A stretch of DNA of 14,007 bases from Baffinella frigidus (taxonomy: Eukaryota; Cryptophyceae; Cryptomonadales; Baffinellaceae). Shown here one piece after another: positions 5,639 through 12,100 of the stretch. How positions within the stretch are numbered: the first letter of the stretch is position 1; each line of letters starts with the position of its first letter. Location: positions 520,150-534,156 of the forward strand of contig MU646389.1 in NCBI GenBank assembly GCA_026770585.1. Direction: 5' to 3'. Both the position numbers and the translations under genes were made by a program. The notes under the pieces were generated by a model. That model searched no databases and was not told where the DNA came from. It saw only the letters and a list, made by a program, of their open reading frames with translations.

Positions 5639-8600
5639 ATGGAGTCGTGGGATGACACGGTGAGCAGCACGCCCATCGACACCACGCCCATACACCCCCT
5701 CGTTCGATCGCCCGCGTGAACGCAGCAGATCCTGGCTGGCTAGGGGCGCGTTTGCAGCCCAGGCCTCTGTCGGACTGCACGCGGCGCCGAGGCTGAACGC
5801 GCGCCCCCTGCAGGTCTACGTGGCCGGGTTGCCGTCGGACATCACCGAGAAGAGGTGCGTGGCGCAGCGCCCTGCCTTCCTCTATGGTCTGCGATTCCGG
5901 GGCGGTTGGGGTCTTCACGGAATTGGCTGCCTGCCTTTCGAGATTTCCCTGCACCCCTGCACGGGCAGTTATGGTCCCCAGCCGCAGATTCTAGGATGGA
6001 TATCACTGCGTGGGAATGTTGCTGGATTCTGACAGAGTTATGGGTGGGCTTGCCCGGGGTTGACACCGCGGGGCGTGGTTGCAGGCTGCTTGCGTTCTTC
6101 GGCAAGGTCGGGATCATCAAGGATGACAAGAAGAGCAAGGAGCCCGGAAAGAAGAAGCTGTGGATCTACAAGGACAAGAGCACGGGGCAGCCCAAGGGTG
6201 ACGCGACAGTGTCTTTCAGCGACCCAGGAGGCGCCAAGGGCGCGGTACCACCCCTCCCCATCACATGGCAGGACTCGCGCGCAGCCTCCTCGAAAGCTCT
6301 GGCTATTCGCGCGACGTGGTCCAGGCCCGTGCAGGGGACCACCAGGGGACCTCCAGCCACCAGAAGAGAACCAGATCGGGATACGCCACCTTCAGTAAAT
6401 CCCACCAGGGACACACCCTGCGGGTTGTCTCTGGTGATCAAATTTACTCAACTCCACCCCGATGTGGTTCTCTTGTGATAGCTGGTGGATGGCACCTGAC
6501 GGCGGCGCGGGACGGGCAGGTCGAGTGGTTCAACAACACCAAGTTCGACGACTCCGAGAACATGATCACGGTCTCCATTGCTGAGCGCAAGGTTGCCCCC
6601 CCCCCCCCAGACGCGTCCCGCGCCTCCCGTGTCAAGCGCCGCCCGTACACTCGTGGTGTAGCGCTGCAGGCCACGCTGTGGTGTTCCCCTGCAGGCCACG
6701 CCGTGTCATGTGAAAAGCCAATGCCAGTGAGGTACTTAGAGCCTACGGATTGCCTACGGTAGGAGCCCCCCTCCTACGCCTTTTAAAGACCTTTTTGTTT
6801 TAAACGTCGTAGGAGGAGGGGGGGTTCCTACCGTAGGCTAAGGGGTCCGCTGGCATCAGCTTGTGGTATTACGTGGTGTAGCGCTGCAGGCCACGCCCCG
6901 GTGTGCCCCTGCAGGCCACGCCGCCCCGGGGATGCCGTTCCCACCTGTCGCCACACAGCGCAGTGGCACACCCGACTGATCCACCTCCCTTGCGCGGCAG
7001 GTGAACCAGGCCTTCGCTGGAGGGGCTGGGGGCGGGGGTGGCTATGGCGGGCGGTCCTCGGGCGGGTATGGCGGCGGCGGCGGCGGGCGTGGCGGAGGCA
7101 GCAGCGGCGGCTACGGTGGCAGCAGCGGCGGGGGCGGCGGAAGCTACGGCCAGAGCAGCGGCGGTGGCGGCGACCGCGGCGGTGATAAACCCTGAACCTT
7201 GAAAGCCTAAACCCCAAACCCTAAACCCTCAACCCCACGCCCTCAACCCTAGACCCTACACCCTAAAACCTCAACCCCACGCCCTAAACCCTAAACCCTA
7301 AACCCTGAACCCTACACCCTACAACCTACACCCTACACCTCCTACCTAAACTCCCAAAACCTGAACCCTAAACCCTAAACCCTGAACCCTACAGGCGGTG
7401 GATACGGCGGCGGCGGTGACTCCCGGGGAGGTGACTCTCGGGGAGGTGACTCCCGGGGCGGTGGTGGCTACGGCGACTCTCGGAGCGGGGGCGGGGGCGG
7501 GGGCGGGTATGGTGGGGACCGCGGAGGCGACAGGTACCCCTTCTCCTCCCCCTGAACCCTGAGCCCTGCACCCTGCACCCTGAAGCGTCTGCCCTCAACC
7601 CTCACGCGGATGCACCTGGGTTGATACCGACATGCCCCCCACGGAAGCTGGGTTTGAGCAGGACCTCGTGCTGTGCTGTGTTAGGACAAACGTGGACGGA
7701 GCGAGTGTAAAGTCACTCCGGTCATCCTGCACGGGGTTGTACCCCCAGAGCGATGCGCCTCCTGCCACTTCCTGCGAATGGTCCCTGCAAGTCCCGTATG
7801 GCATGTTCTTGTTCTCAACGCATTCGCCCCACACGGTGTAGCGCCACCCCCCGCGCTCCCAATCCCCGCGCGGAATCTCATAGGCCAACGGCCTGAAAAT
7901 GGGGTAGTTAGGCATACGGCATTGCCTAGGACCTCCTACCGTAGGCCGAGGGATCCTAGGACTAAAAAGTCTCGGCCTACGGTAGGAGGTCCTAGGCAAT
8001 GCCGTAGGCCTAACTACCCCATTTTCAGGCCGTTACCCTATTAAATCCGTTGAAGGTTCGTTGCCGGAGATTCTGCCTCGAGTATGCCTCGAGTATCGAA
8101 CCACCACCTTGATCCAATCCATGCATGCATGCATCTTTGCTCTGATCGCCCGCTTCAGTCGCCCTGACCGCGTGCCTTTTTACAGGGGGGGGGGCGGCGG
8201 TTATGGCGGAGACCGGTGCCACCCGAGCCCTCCCTGTCCCTCCGCCCTCCGCCCTCCGCCCTCCGCCCTCCGCCCTCCACCCTCCATCCTCCTCCACCCT
8301 CCTCCCTCCTCCACCCTCCGCCCTCCGCCCTCCGCCCTCCACCCTCCATCCTCCTCCACCCTCCTCCCTCCTCCGCCCTCCGCCCTCCGCCCTCCGCCCT
8401 CCACCCTCCATCCTCCTCCACCCTCCTCCCTCCTCCACCCTCCGCCCTCCGCCCTCCGCCCTCCGCCCTCCACCCTCCACCCTCCGCCACCCTCCACCCT
8501 CCACCCGTGTCTTCCCTGCGCCGGCATCCTGATCTTCCCTGCGTATCCCTGGCCGTGTACCCGACCTCAAGCCCGTAGATATTCTGAGCACGCGAGTCCA

Positions 8601-9124
8601 ATCTCTTGAAAATGTCTTTGCAGACTGCCACAAGTTGCCATACGCCTCACTCCTCGATGCCGCAAAGCGTTCGCTGAGCCCGCGGGTGCCGAAAACCCGC
8701 GCGGAACCTGAATTCGTTGCTGCAGATCCTGCCTCGAGTCCTGAAGCACCACCTTTATCCAGCACATGCACGTATGTATCTTTGCTCTGATCGCCCGCTT
8801 CAGTCGCCCTGACCGCGTGCCTCTGTACGACAACCCTGACCGCGTGCCTCTTTACGAAAACGCAGGGGCGGCGGCGGCGGCGGATACGGCGGCGCCCCTG
8901 CGCCGTACGGCGCATCCGGCGGCGGGGGGTATGGCGGCGGCGGCGGGGGGCCTGCACCGGGAGGGTACGGGGGAGGTGACCGCGGGGGCGGCGGGCCTGC
9001 TCCTGGAGGGTATGGCGGCGGCGGCGGGCGGGACGACCGCCGGGGCGGGAACGATGACCGCCAGGGGGGCGGGCCGATGCGGCATGGCGACGGCGGCGGG
9101 AGGGAGCGCCCGGCGCCGTATTAG
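5639..9124 (+). CDS. FET/TAF15-like RNA-binding protein, RRM plus Gly/Arg-rich tail, 8 exons, 300 aa
   Basis: Predicted join: 5639-5659, 5814-5854, 6085-6244, 6520-6591, 7001-7181, 7395-7533, 8186-8215, 8866-9124. All seven introns are GT...CAG, and phases (0, 2, 0, 0, 1, 2, 2) agree at every junction, giving 903 bases with TAG at 9122. The start ATG (MESWDDT) directly precedes the RRM. RNP2 is VYVAGL (8-13) and RNP1 is KGDATVSF (58-65). RNP1 has the FET-type Asp/Ala/Thr in place of the usual aromatics, a lysine-rich loop lies between them (33-45), and EWFNNTKF (76-83) is close to plant TAF15. Residues 103-293 are Gly-rich with RGG, SYGQ, DSRGG and PAPGGYGG repeats. The protein ends RERPAPY, which fits a PY-type nuclear import signal as in FUS. 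There is no cysteine, so the RanBP2 zinc finger usual in FET and plant TAF15 proteins is absent, as is the N-terminal SYGQ domain. The expected role is nuclear RNA binding, transcription or splicing. Confidence 0.85.
6652..6925. repeat. Hairpin element between 54-bp direct repeats, intron 4
   Basis: Intron 4 (6592-7000) contains two direct copies of a 54-bp segment, 6652-6705 and 6872-6925 (CGTGGTGTAGCGCTGCAGGC, then CCCCTGCAGGCCACGCCG). Between them is a hairpin: GCCTACGGTAGGAGCCCCCC/CTCCTACG at 6752-6778 pairs with CGTAGGAGGAGG, TTCCTACCGTAGGC at 6808-6838. The loop is T/A-rich (TTTTAAAGACCTTTTTGTTT). The hairpin words CCTACGGTAGG resemble the cores of families A, C and D. The 5' end of the intron also has a run of eleven C's. 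Confidence 0.75.
7183..7394 (+). repeat. Intron 5 built of telomere-like CCCTAAA repeats
   Basis: Almost the entire 213-base intron 5 is a degenerate array of CCCTAAA, CCCTGAA, CCCTACA and CCTCAAC words (AAACCCTAAACCCTCAACCC; AACCCTAAACCCTGAACCCT), beginning a few bases inside the 5' splice site (GCG|GTGATAAACCC) and ending in the 3' splice site (CCCTACAG|GC). CCCTAAA is the complement of the TTTAGGG telomere repeat known from plants and many algae. Similar words continue at the 5' part of intron 6 (7553-7600). Exon phase is kept across it. Confidence 0.85.
7878..8043. mobile_element. Family D foldback element, copy 1 (about 166 bp), in intron 6
   Basis: Inverted ends: AACGGCCTGAAAATGGGGTA, TTAGGC on the left and GCCTAACTACCCCATTTTCA, GGCCGTT on the right. 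Pairing continues through GGCATTGCCTAGGACCTCC and CTACCGTAGGCCGAG, giving arms of about 75 bp with a small loop (GGATCCTAGGACTAAAAAGT). The related intron 7 sequence (about 8695-8720) lacks it, so it probably inserted after the duplication described at 8044. Flanks read GGAATC on the left and AAATC on the right, possibly an AATC target duplication. Confidence 0.85.
8044..8215 (+). repeat. Duplicated intron-exon module, copy 1 (intron 6 3' part plus exon 7)
   Basis: From CTGCCTCGAG (8073) to the splice acceptor this region matches 8733-8865. The most striking shared block is ATCTTTGCTCTGATCGCCCG, then CTTCAGTCGCCCTGACCGCG and TGCCT. It is followed in both copies by a Gly-rich exon that opens with a run of GGG/GGC codons and reaches YGG. 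Exon 7 is only 30 bases long. The likeness indicates tandem duplication of an intron end with its exon, lengthening the Gly-rich tail. Confidence 0.75.
8228..8510 (+). repeat. 62-bp minisatellite of CCCTCC(G/A) words in intron 7
   Basis: The sequence is a pyrimidine-dominated array. The marker CCATCCTCCTCCACCCTCCT recurs at 8284, 8346 and 8408, a 62-bp period, and each period is itself made of 7-bp words CCCTCCG and CCCTCCA. Flanking partial units extend the array to both sides. The opposite strand carries regularly spaced GGG runs (GGGCGGAGGGCGGAGGG), which could fold into G-quadruplexes. Long open frames on both strands here come from the repeat and are not genes. Confidence 0.9.
8690..8865 (+). 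repeat. Duplicated intron-exon module, copy 2 (intron 7 3' part)
   Basis: Counterpart of 8044-8185: CCTGCCTCGAGTCCTGAAGC, ACCACCTTTATCCA, then the shared ATCTTTGCTCTGATCGCCCG block and CCCTGACCGCGTGCCTCTGT. Here the last segment CCCTGACCGCGTGCCTCT is itself doubled (8809 and 8835), so a further small duplication occurred before the acceptor CGCAG. Left of it, CCCGCGCGGAACCTG matches the left flank of element D1 in intron 6. Confidence 0.75.
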
Positions 9125-9227
9125 GCGCCCCGCGGTGCTGTCTGGCGCGCGCGCGCGACGCGGGCGCGCCGGGCGCGAGGCGGTTGCACACCCTCGTCGC
9201 GAGTCGGTTCTACAGCGTCTACAGCGG

Positions 9228-9274
9228 CGCCCGGCCTCGGGCGAGGCTGGGTGCGCGTCGCCCGAGGCCGGGCG
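9228..9274 (+). terminator. GC-rich perfect hairpin in the presumed 3' untranslated region
   Basis: CGCCCGGCCTCGGGCGA (9228-9244) and TCGCCCGAGGCCGGGCG (9258-9274) form a 17-bp stem without mismatch around a 13-base loop, 104 bases after the stop codon of the FET-like gene. It could be an RNA structure in the 3' untranslated region. A role in 3' end formation or stability is inference. The area 9125-9300 is extremely GC-rich with CG runs. Confidence 0.5.
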
Positions 9275-9316
9275 CGCGTGGGAGCCCCGCCGCTGCAGGC
9301 GGTGCGGGCGGAGCTC

Positions 9317-9507
9317 CGAGGAGGAAGCATGGCCTTCCTACAGGGATACCTCGCTCACAAGAAAACGCCCCCCCCTAGGGACCATACAGTAGGGCCCTAT
9401 GGTGGTCCTAGGGGGGGGGCGGTTTCTTGTGAGCGAGGTACCCCTGTACAGAACAAGTTCCGGTGTCCGCCTATGTTGGGAGCTCGAAGAACCGAAAGGA
9501 CCCAAAT
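9317..9507 (-). repeat. Family B element (minus) split by a family A insertion
   Basis: The left part GAGGAAGCATGGCCTTCCTA (9321-9340) and the right part beginning TACAGAACAAGTTCCGGTGT (9447) together make a normal minus-oriented B element, continuing with CCGCCTATGTTGGGAGCTCG and AAGAACCGAAAGGACCC. The inserted A element occupies 9341-9446. The TA at 9339-9340 is repeated at 9447-9448. Confidence 0.85.
9341..9446. mobile_element. Family A MITE (106 bp) inserted in a B element
   Basis: Ends are CAGGGATACCTCGCTCACAA and TTGTGAGCGAGGTACCCCTG. The inner arms (CCCCCCCTAGGGACC and TGGTCCTAGGGGGGG) pair as well. It is flanked by TA on both sides, within an otherwise continuous B element, which fixes its boundaries. 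Confidence 0.92.
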
Positions 9508-10049
9508 GGCGCGCGGTGGGCCTGGCCCTGTGCATGAGAGGGGGTTCGGGGCAGGGTAGTTCAAGGTTGACTTTTTCTGTAGTCCCGGTGAGCTGTTTGC
9601 TTTCAGTAAAGTGGATTCGCTCTTTATTCGGGGCGGGCACTACAGGGGTGCAGGGGTACCTCTACCATGCGAAACGGTTCCCATCAGAAACAGGGCGTTT
9701 TTGAGGAGTGTGTTTCTGAATAATTAGGAAAGAAGAGGCGGGCGTTCCCACTGGTTTTCTTAATGAATAAGAAAGACAAGGCGGGCGATTCCTCAAATCT
9801 GATTCAGAATCGGAGGGCGAGGTCACGGACGCAACGGGACATGGAAACGGTTCCAAGGAGCGTGGTTTTCGAGGGGTGACGTTTCTTAATTTTTATCAAC
9901 GGCGGATCGAACGTTTCCCCTGGCTGCCTTCCGCGGAAGAGCGCTCTCCCTGCACCCCTGCACAGGCATACCACCCAATCGGCATACCCCCCAATCTGCA
10001 GACCCTGCAGGATCTGTAGATACGTCACTTTGTGCAGGATCTGTAGATA
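9508..10049. other. Gap without a gene; diverged direct repeat
   Basis: No convincing coding frame. GAAACGGTTCC with a following GTTT..GAGG..GTGT..GTTTCT pattern occurs at 9670-9729 and in weaker form at 9843-9899, a diverged direct duplication. Near 9652, CAGGGGTACCTCTACCATGC looks like a decayed A left end. GCGGGCG words (9738, 9781) also recur. Confidence 0.4.
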
Positions 10050-10167
10050 CAGGGCTACCTCGCTCACAAGAAACCGCCCCCCCCTAGGACCCTACAGTAG
10101 TCCTATGCCTTGGGCCCTATGGTGTCCTAGGGGGGGGGGGCGCTTTCTTATGAGCGAGGTACCCCTG
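10050..10167. mobile_element. Family A MITE (118 bp)
   Basis: Begins CAGGGCTACCTCGCTCACAA, ends TTATGAGCGAGGTACCCCTG, TA on both sides. The centre has CCCCCTAGGACCCTACAGTA and CTATGGTGTCCTAGGGGGG. Confidence 0.9.
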
Positions 10168-10281
10168 TACACAACCACTTTGTGGGCAAGTGCCTGGATG
10201 CCGACAGAGCTCGGGGTGTGGCATGGGCCGGGGTTGACACCGCGGGTTCTCGGAGTCACACGACACAGTTGTGCAGGGGTA
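10168..10281 (+). other. Spacer between A elements with an open GC-rich frame
   Basis: Frame from 10170 reads a peptide including FVGKCLDADRARGVAWAGVD, open across the spacer. The word CGGGGTTGACACCGCGGG (10229-10246) is shared with intron 2 of the FET-like gene (6055-6072), so this may be a dispersed fragment. I do not call it a gene. Confidence 0.2.
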
Positions 10282-10400
10282 CAGGGGTACCTCGCTCATA
10301 AGAAAACGCCCCCCCCCTAGGGCCCTACAGTAGGGCCCTATAGTAGGGCCCTATGGGGGTCCCTAGGGGGAAGCGTTTTCTTATGAGCGAGGTACCCCTG
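10282..10400. mobile_element. Family A MITE (119 bp)
   Basis: Begins CAGGGGTACCTCGCTCATAA and ends with its exact complement. TA precedes and follows. The centre repeats TAGGGCCCTA twice (10327 and 10339). Confidence 0.9.
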
Positions 10401-10647
10401 TACCTCGCTCATGAGAAAGCGCCTCCTCCTCTAGAGGACCCTCCAGTAGGCCTATGCCTAGAGCCCTATCGTGGTCATACAGGGGTACCTCGCTCATAAG
10501 AAACTGCCCCCCCCTCCCTAGGACCCTACAGTAGGCCGATGCCTAGGGCCCTATGGTGGTCCTAGGGGGGTGGGCGTTTCTTATGAGCGAGGTACCCCTG
10601 TAGGGGGGTGGGTGTTTCGTATGCGCGAGGTACCCCATGTACCCCTG
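10401..10647. mobile_element. Family A element interrupted by another A element
   Basis: The left half TACCTCGCTCATGAGAAAGC through CCTATCGTGGTCA (to about 10477) and the right half GGGGGGTGGGTGTTTCGTAT, GCGCGAGGTACCCC, ending CCCCTG at 10647, rebuild one A element when the inner A (10480-10600) and one TA are disregarded. Its left end has lost CAGGGG where it abuts the preceding A element, and its right end carries a 5-bp ATGTA duplication-like insert. Confidence 0.85.
10480..10600. mobile_element. Family A MITE (121 bp) nested in A
   Basis: Begins CAGGGGTACCTCGCTCATAA, ends in the exact complement. TA at 10478-10479 and 10601-10602 duplicates the TA normally found in the A core word GGTCCTAGGGG. 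It is better preserved than its host, as expected for a later insertion. Confidence 0.93.
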
Positions 10648-10758
10648 TTTCACACAGGGAAACGACGAAGCCTCGACACGCGGGAGACCCTCACCATGTA
10701 CACTACTTTACTGGTTATGAGCCCCCACGGTTATGAACCTCCACCGCGCGTCCCACAC

Positions 10759-10923
10759 TCACAGGATAATGGACTAAAAATGGGGTAGTTAGGCCTACGG
10801 AATTGCCTACCGTAGGCCGTAGGGCTCCCGTCACCAAAAATTCCTAGGAATTTGGCCTACCGTAGGAGGTCCTAGGCAATACCGTAGGCCTAACTACCCC
10901 ATTTTTAGTCCGTTACCCTATTA
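10759..10923. mobile_element. Family D foldback element, copy 2 (about 165 bp)
   Basis: Left arm AATGGACTAAAAATGGGGTA, GTTAGGCCTACGG. Right arm CCGTAGGCCTAACTACCCCA, TTTTTAGTCCGTTACCCTATTA. The inner arms carry TGCCTACCGTAGGCC and GGCCTACCGTAGGAGGTCC around a CACCAAAAATTCCTAGGAAT centre. Same design and length as copy 1 in intron 6. Confidence 0.85.
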
Positions 10924-10957
10924 ACACCCGCACGTGAAGCCTCTTCCATGGAGCTCA

Positions 10958-11062
10958 TATCCCTTAAGTGGCCAGTAGGCTCATACGCCCTACCGTAGGG
11001 CACTAGGACCTGCCTAGGACCTGTCGGGGGTCAATTTTGACCCACAGGCCACTTAAGGGATA
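10958..11062. mobile_element. Family C MITE, copy 4 (105 bp)
   Basis: Ends TATCCCTTAAGTGGCCAG and AGGCCACTTAAGGGATA with TA flanks. The centre has CATACGCCCTACCGTAGGGC and CTAGGACCTGCCTAGGACC. It sits at GAGCTCA|TA, next to a cluster of the word GAGCTCATAACC (11106, 11132; variant GGCTCATAACC at 11081). Confidence 0.9.
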
Positions 11063-11143
11063 GGAGGTTATGGAGAATGAGGCTCATAACCGCCTGTCCC
11101 ACGATGAGCTCATAACCTGGAATATTCCGTGGAGCTCATAACC

Positions 11144-11246
11144 TCACGGGATGGAATCGGGGAAGTTGATCAAGTCCGCGAGGACAGCCTCGATGAGCTT
11201 GTGCTCTTTCATCACCTGCCACGCCAGGCCGCATTTCAGTCACAAG
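11144..11246 (-). pseudogene. Exon-like fragment, copy 1
   Basis: On the minus strand the frame reads LAWQVMKEHKLIEAVLADLI, then a short tail to TGA at 11144-11146. A possible acceptor TGGCAG|GTGATG lies at 11216/11215. Composition and helical pattern look protein-like, unlike the hairpin repeats. The same segment recurs at 11426-11490 and 11545-11605, and a weaker relative (LCQVMKQCL) at about 11828-11860. No parent gene or upstream exons are recognised, so this may be the end of a decayed, repeated gene or just a dispersed repeat with an open frame. Confidence 0.25.
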
Positions 11247-11267
11247 ACGGGCCCCGCCGGCAGGCTG

Positions 11268-11344
11268 GGGGCGAGAGAGAGAGGTGGGGGGGAGGGGGAG
11301 AGAGAGGAGAGAGAGAGAGGAGAGAGAGGAGAGAGAGAGAGGGG
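11268..11344 (+). repeat. Purine (GA/GGGGA) microsatellite
   Basis: A nearly pure A/G tract made of GA and GGAGAGAGA words with short G runs. Replication slippage DNA. The open frames through it are low complexity. Confidence 0.85.
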
Positions 11345-11410
11345 ACTGATACAGGGGTGTCTCGAGTTGAGGACACGAACCGCCCCTGGGGTGGTCCTAA
11401 GCTCCTAGGA

Positions 11411-11605
11411 CTAGCTCTCTATCACGTCCGCGAAGACCGCCTGGATGAGCTTGTGCTCTTTCATCACCTGCCACGCCAGGTCGCATTTAGGCCTACGGTA
11501 TCCACTACGGTAGGCCGTAGGTGCCTAGGGGGGCTCCTACAAAAAGCCTCGATCAGCTTGTGCTCCTTCGTTACCTGCCACGCCAGGTCGCTTTTCAGCC
11601 ACAAG
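11411..11605 (-). pseudogene. Exon-like fragments, copies 2 and 3, with a D-like hairpin between
   Basis: Copy 2 (11426-11490) reads LAWQVMKEHKLIQAVFADVI and stops at 11411-11413. Copy 3 (11545-11605) reads SDLAWQVTKEHKLIEAF. Between them, 11489-11540 holds TTAGGCCTACGGTATCCACT and ACGGTAGGCCGTAGG, part of a D-like hairpin also seen at 11894. The copies differ by a few substitutions and by where they break off. Confidence 0.25.
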
Positions 11606-11714
11606 TTAATTAGATAACGCGCGGTTACTTTGATACCGCGCGGACATTAATTTGTTAATTTGATACCGCGCGGACGTGGAGACCTTGAAGCTTGGGACGA
11701 GGAGTTGCGTGTCA
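11606..11714 (+). repeat. Segment duplicated at 12285-12393, copy 1
   Basis: GATACCGCGCGGACGTGGAG, then ACCTTGAAGC and GGACGAGGAGTTGCGTGTCA (11662-11716) recur at 12340-12392 with small changes. Both copies follow a GCCACGCCAGGTCG word and a TTTCAGCCACAAGT/TTTCAGTTACAAGT word. Copy 1 also repeats TTTGATACCGCGCGGAC internally (11629, 11658). Confidence 0.8.
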
Positions 11715-11811
11715 CCTTTAGGTCCTTTAGGTTCTTCGAGCTCCCAACATAGGCGGACACCGGAACTGGTTCTGCAGAAAAGCCATGCTTCCTTTCGGAT
11801 CACATTCAGCC
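11715..11811 (+). repeat. Family B element (plus)
   Basis: CCTTTAGGTCCTTTAGGTTC, TTCGAGCTCCCAACATAGGC, GGACACCGGAACTGGTTCTG, CAGAAAAGCCATGC and TTTCGGATCACATTCAGCC. It is one of the most complete B copies and sits right after the GTGTCACC end of the duplicated segment. Confidence 0.85.
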
Positions 11812-11863
11812 CCCCTGGTGCAGAGGCACTGCTTCATCACCTGGCACAGGGCTTTCTCGCGTT

Positions 11864-11930
11864 TCATAGGGCAACGGACTGAAAACCGGGTAGTTAGGCC
11901 TACGGTATCCACTACTACTACTACTACTGG
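11864..11930 (+). repeat. Left half of a family D element, then an (ACT)n run
   Basis: TCATAGGGCAACGGACTGAA, AACCGGGTAGTTAGGCCTAC, GGTATC matches the D left end. The right arm is missing. Instead a trinucleotide run CACTACTACTACTACTACTG follows (11911-11930). Confidence 0.7.
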
Positions 11931-11952
11931 AAAGCCCCAGGGGAAGTCTCAA

Positions 11953-11984
11953 AAAGTAGCGGCACGGATCCTTGCCGCTACTTT
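11953..11984. repeat. Short perfect hairpin
   Basis: AAAGTAGCGGCA and TGCCGCTACTTT form a 12-bp stem without mismatch around CGGATCCT. It lies directly before the word TGGAGCCATTC, which recurs elsewhere in the window. Confidence 0.7.
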
Positions 11985-12100
11985 GGAGCCATTCGCTTCT
12001 CAAAAGGCAATTTCTACCCTAAGGACGTGACCAAAATTCGTCAAAAGGTAACCTATACATACTTGTAGTGTCTTGTCCACAAAAATGGAGACTTCCCCTG

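Noticed and set aside
4746-5663. 305-codon plus-strand open frame opposite the zinc-knuckle gene
   Set aside because: Pro/Ser-rich antisense shadow of a GC-rich gene, with no recognisable motif. The minus frame has a zinc motif and a coherent composition.
5855-6478. 207-codon plus frame across exon 3 of the FET-like gene
   Set aside because: It includes exon 3 in frame but reads through introns 2 and 3. The spliced model restores a complete RRM.
8025-9191. Long open frames on both strands over the 8.2-8.5 kb region, the longest about 388 codons on the minus strand
   Set aside because: They consist largely of EGGGRRAEGGG or PPPSALRP repeats from the minisatellite and lie across spliced exons of the FET-like gene on the other strand.
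9338-10320. Peptides such as YRGTSLTRNRPP and FLMSEVPLY in many frames
   Set aside because: They are translations of the inverted ends of family A elements and appear at every A copy on both strands.
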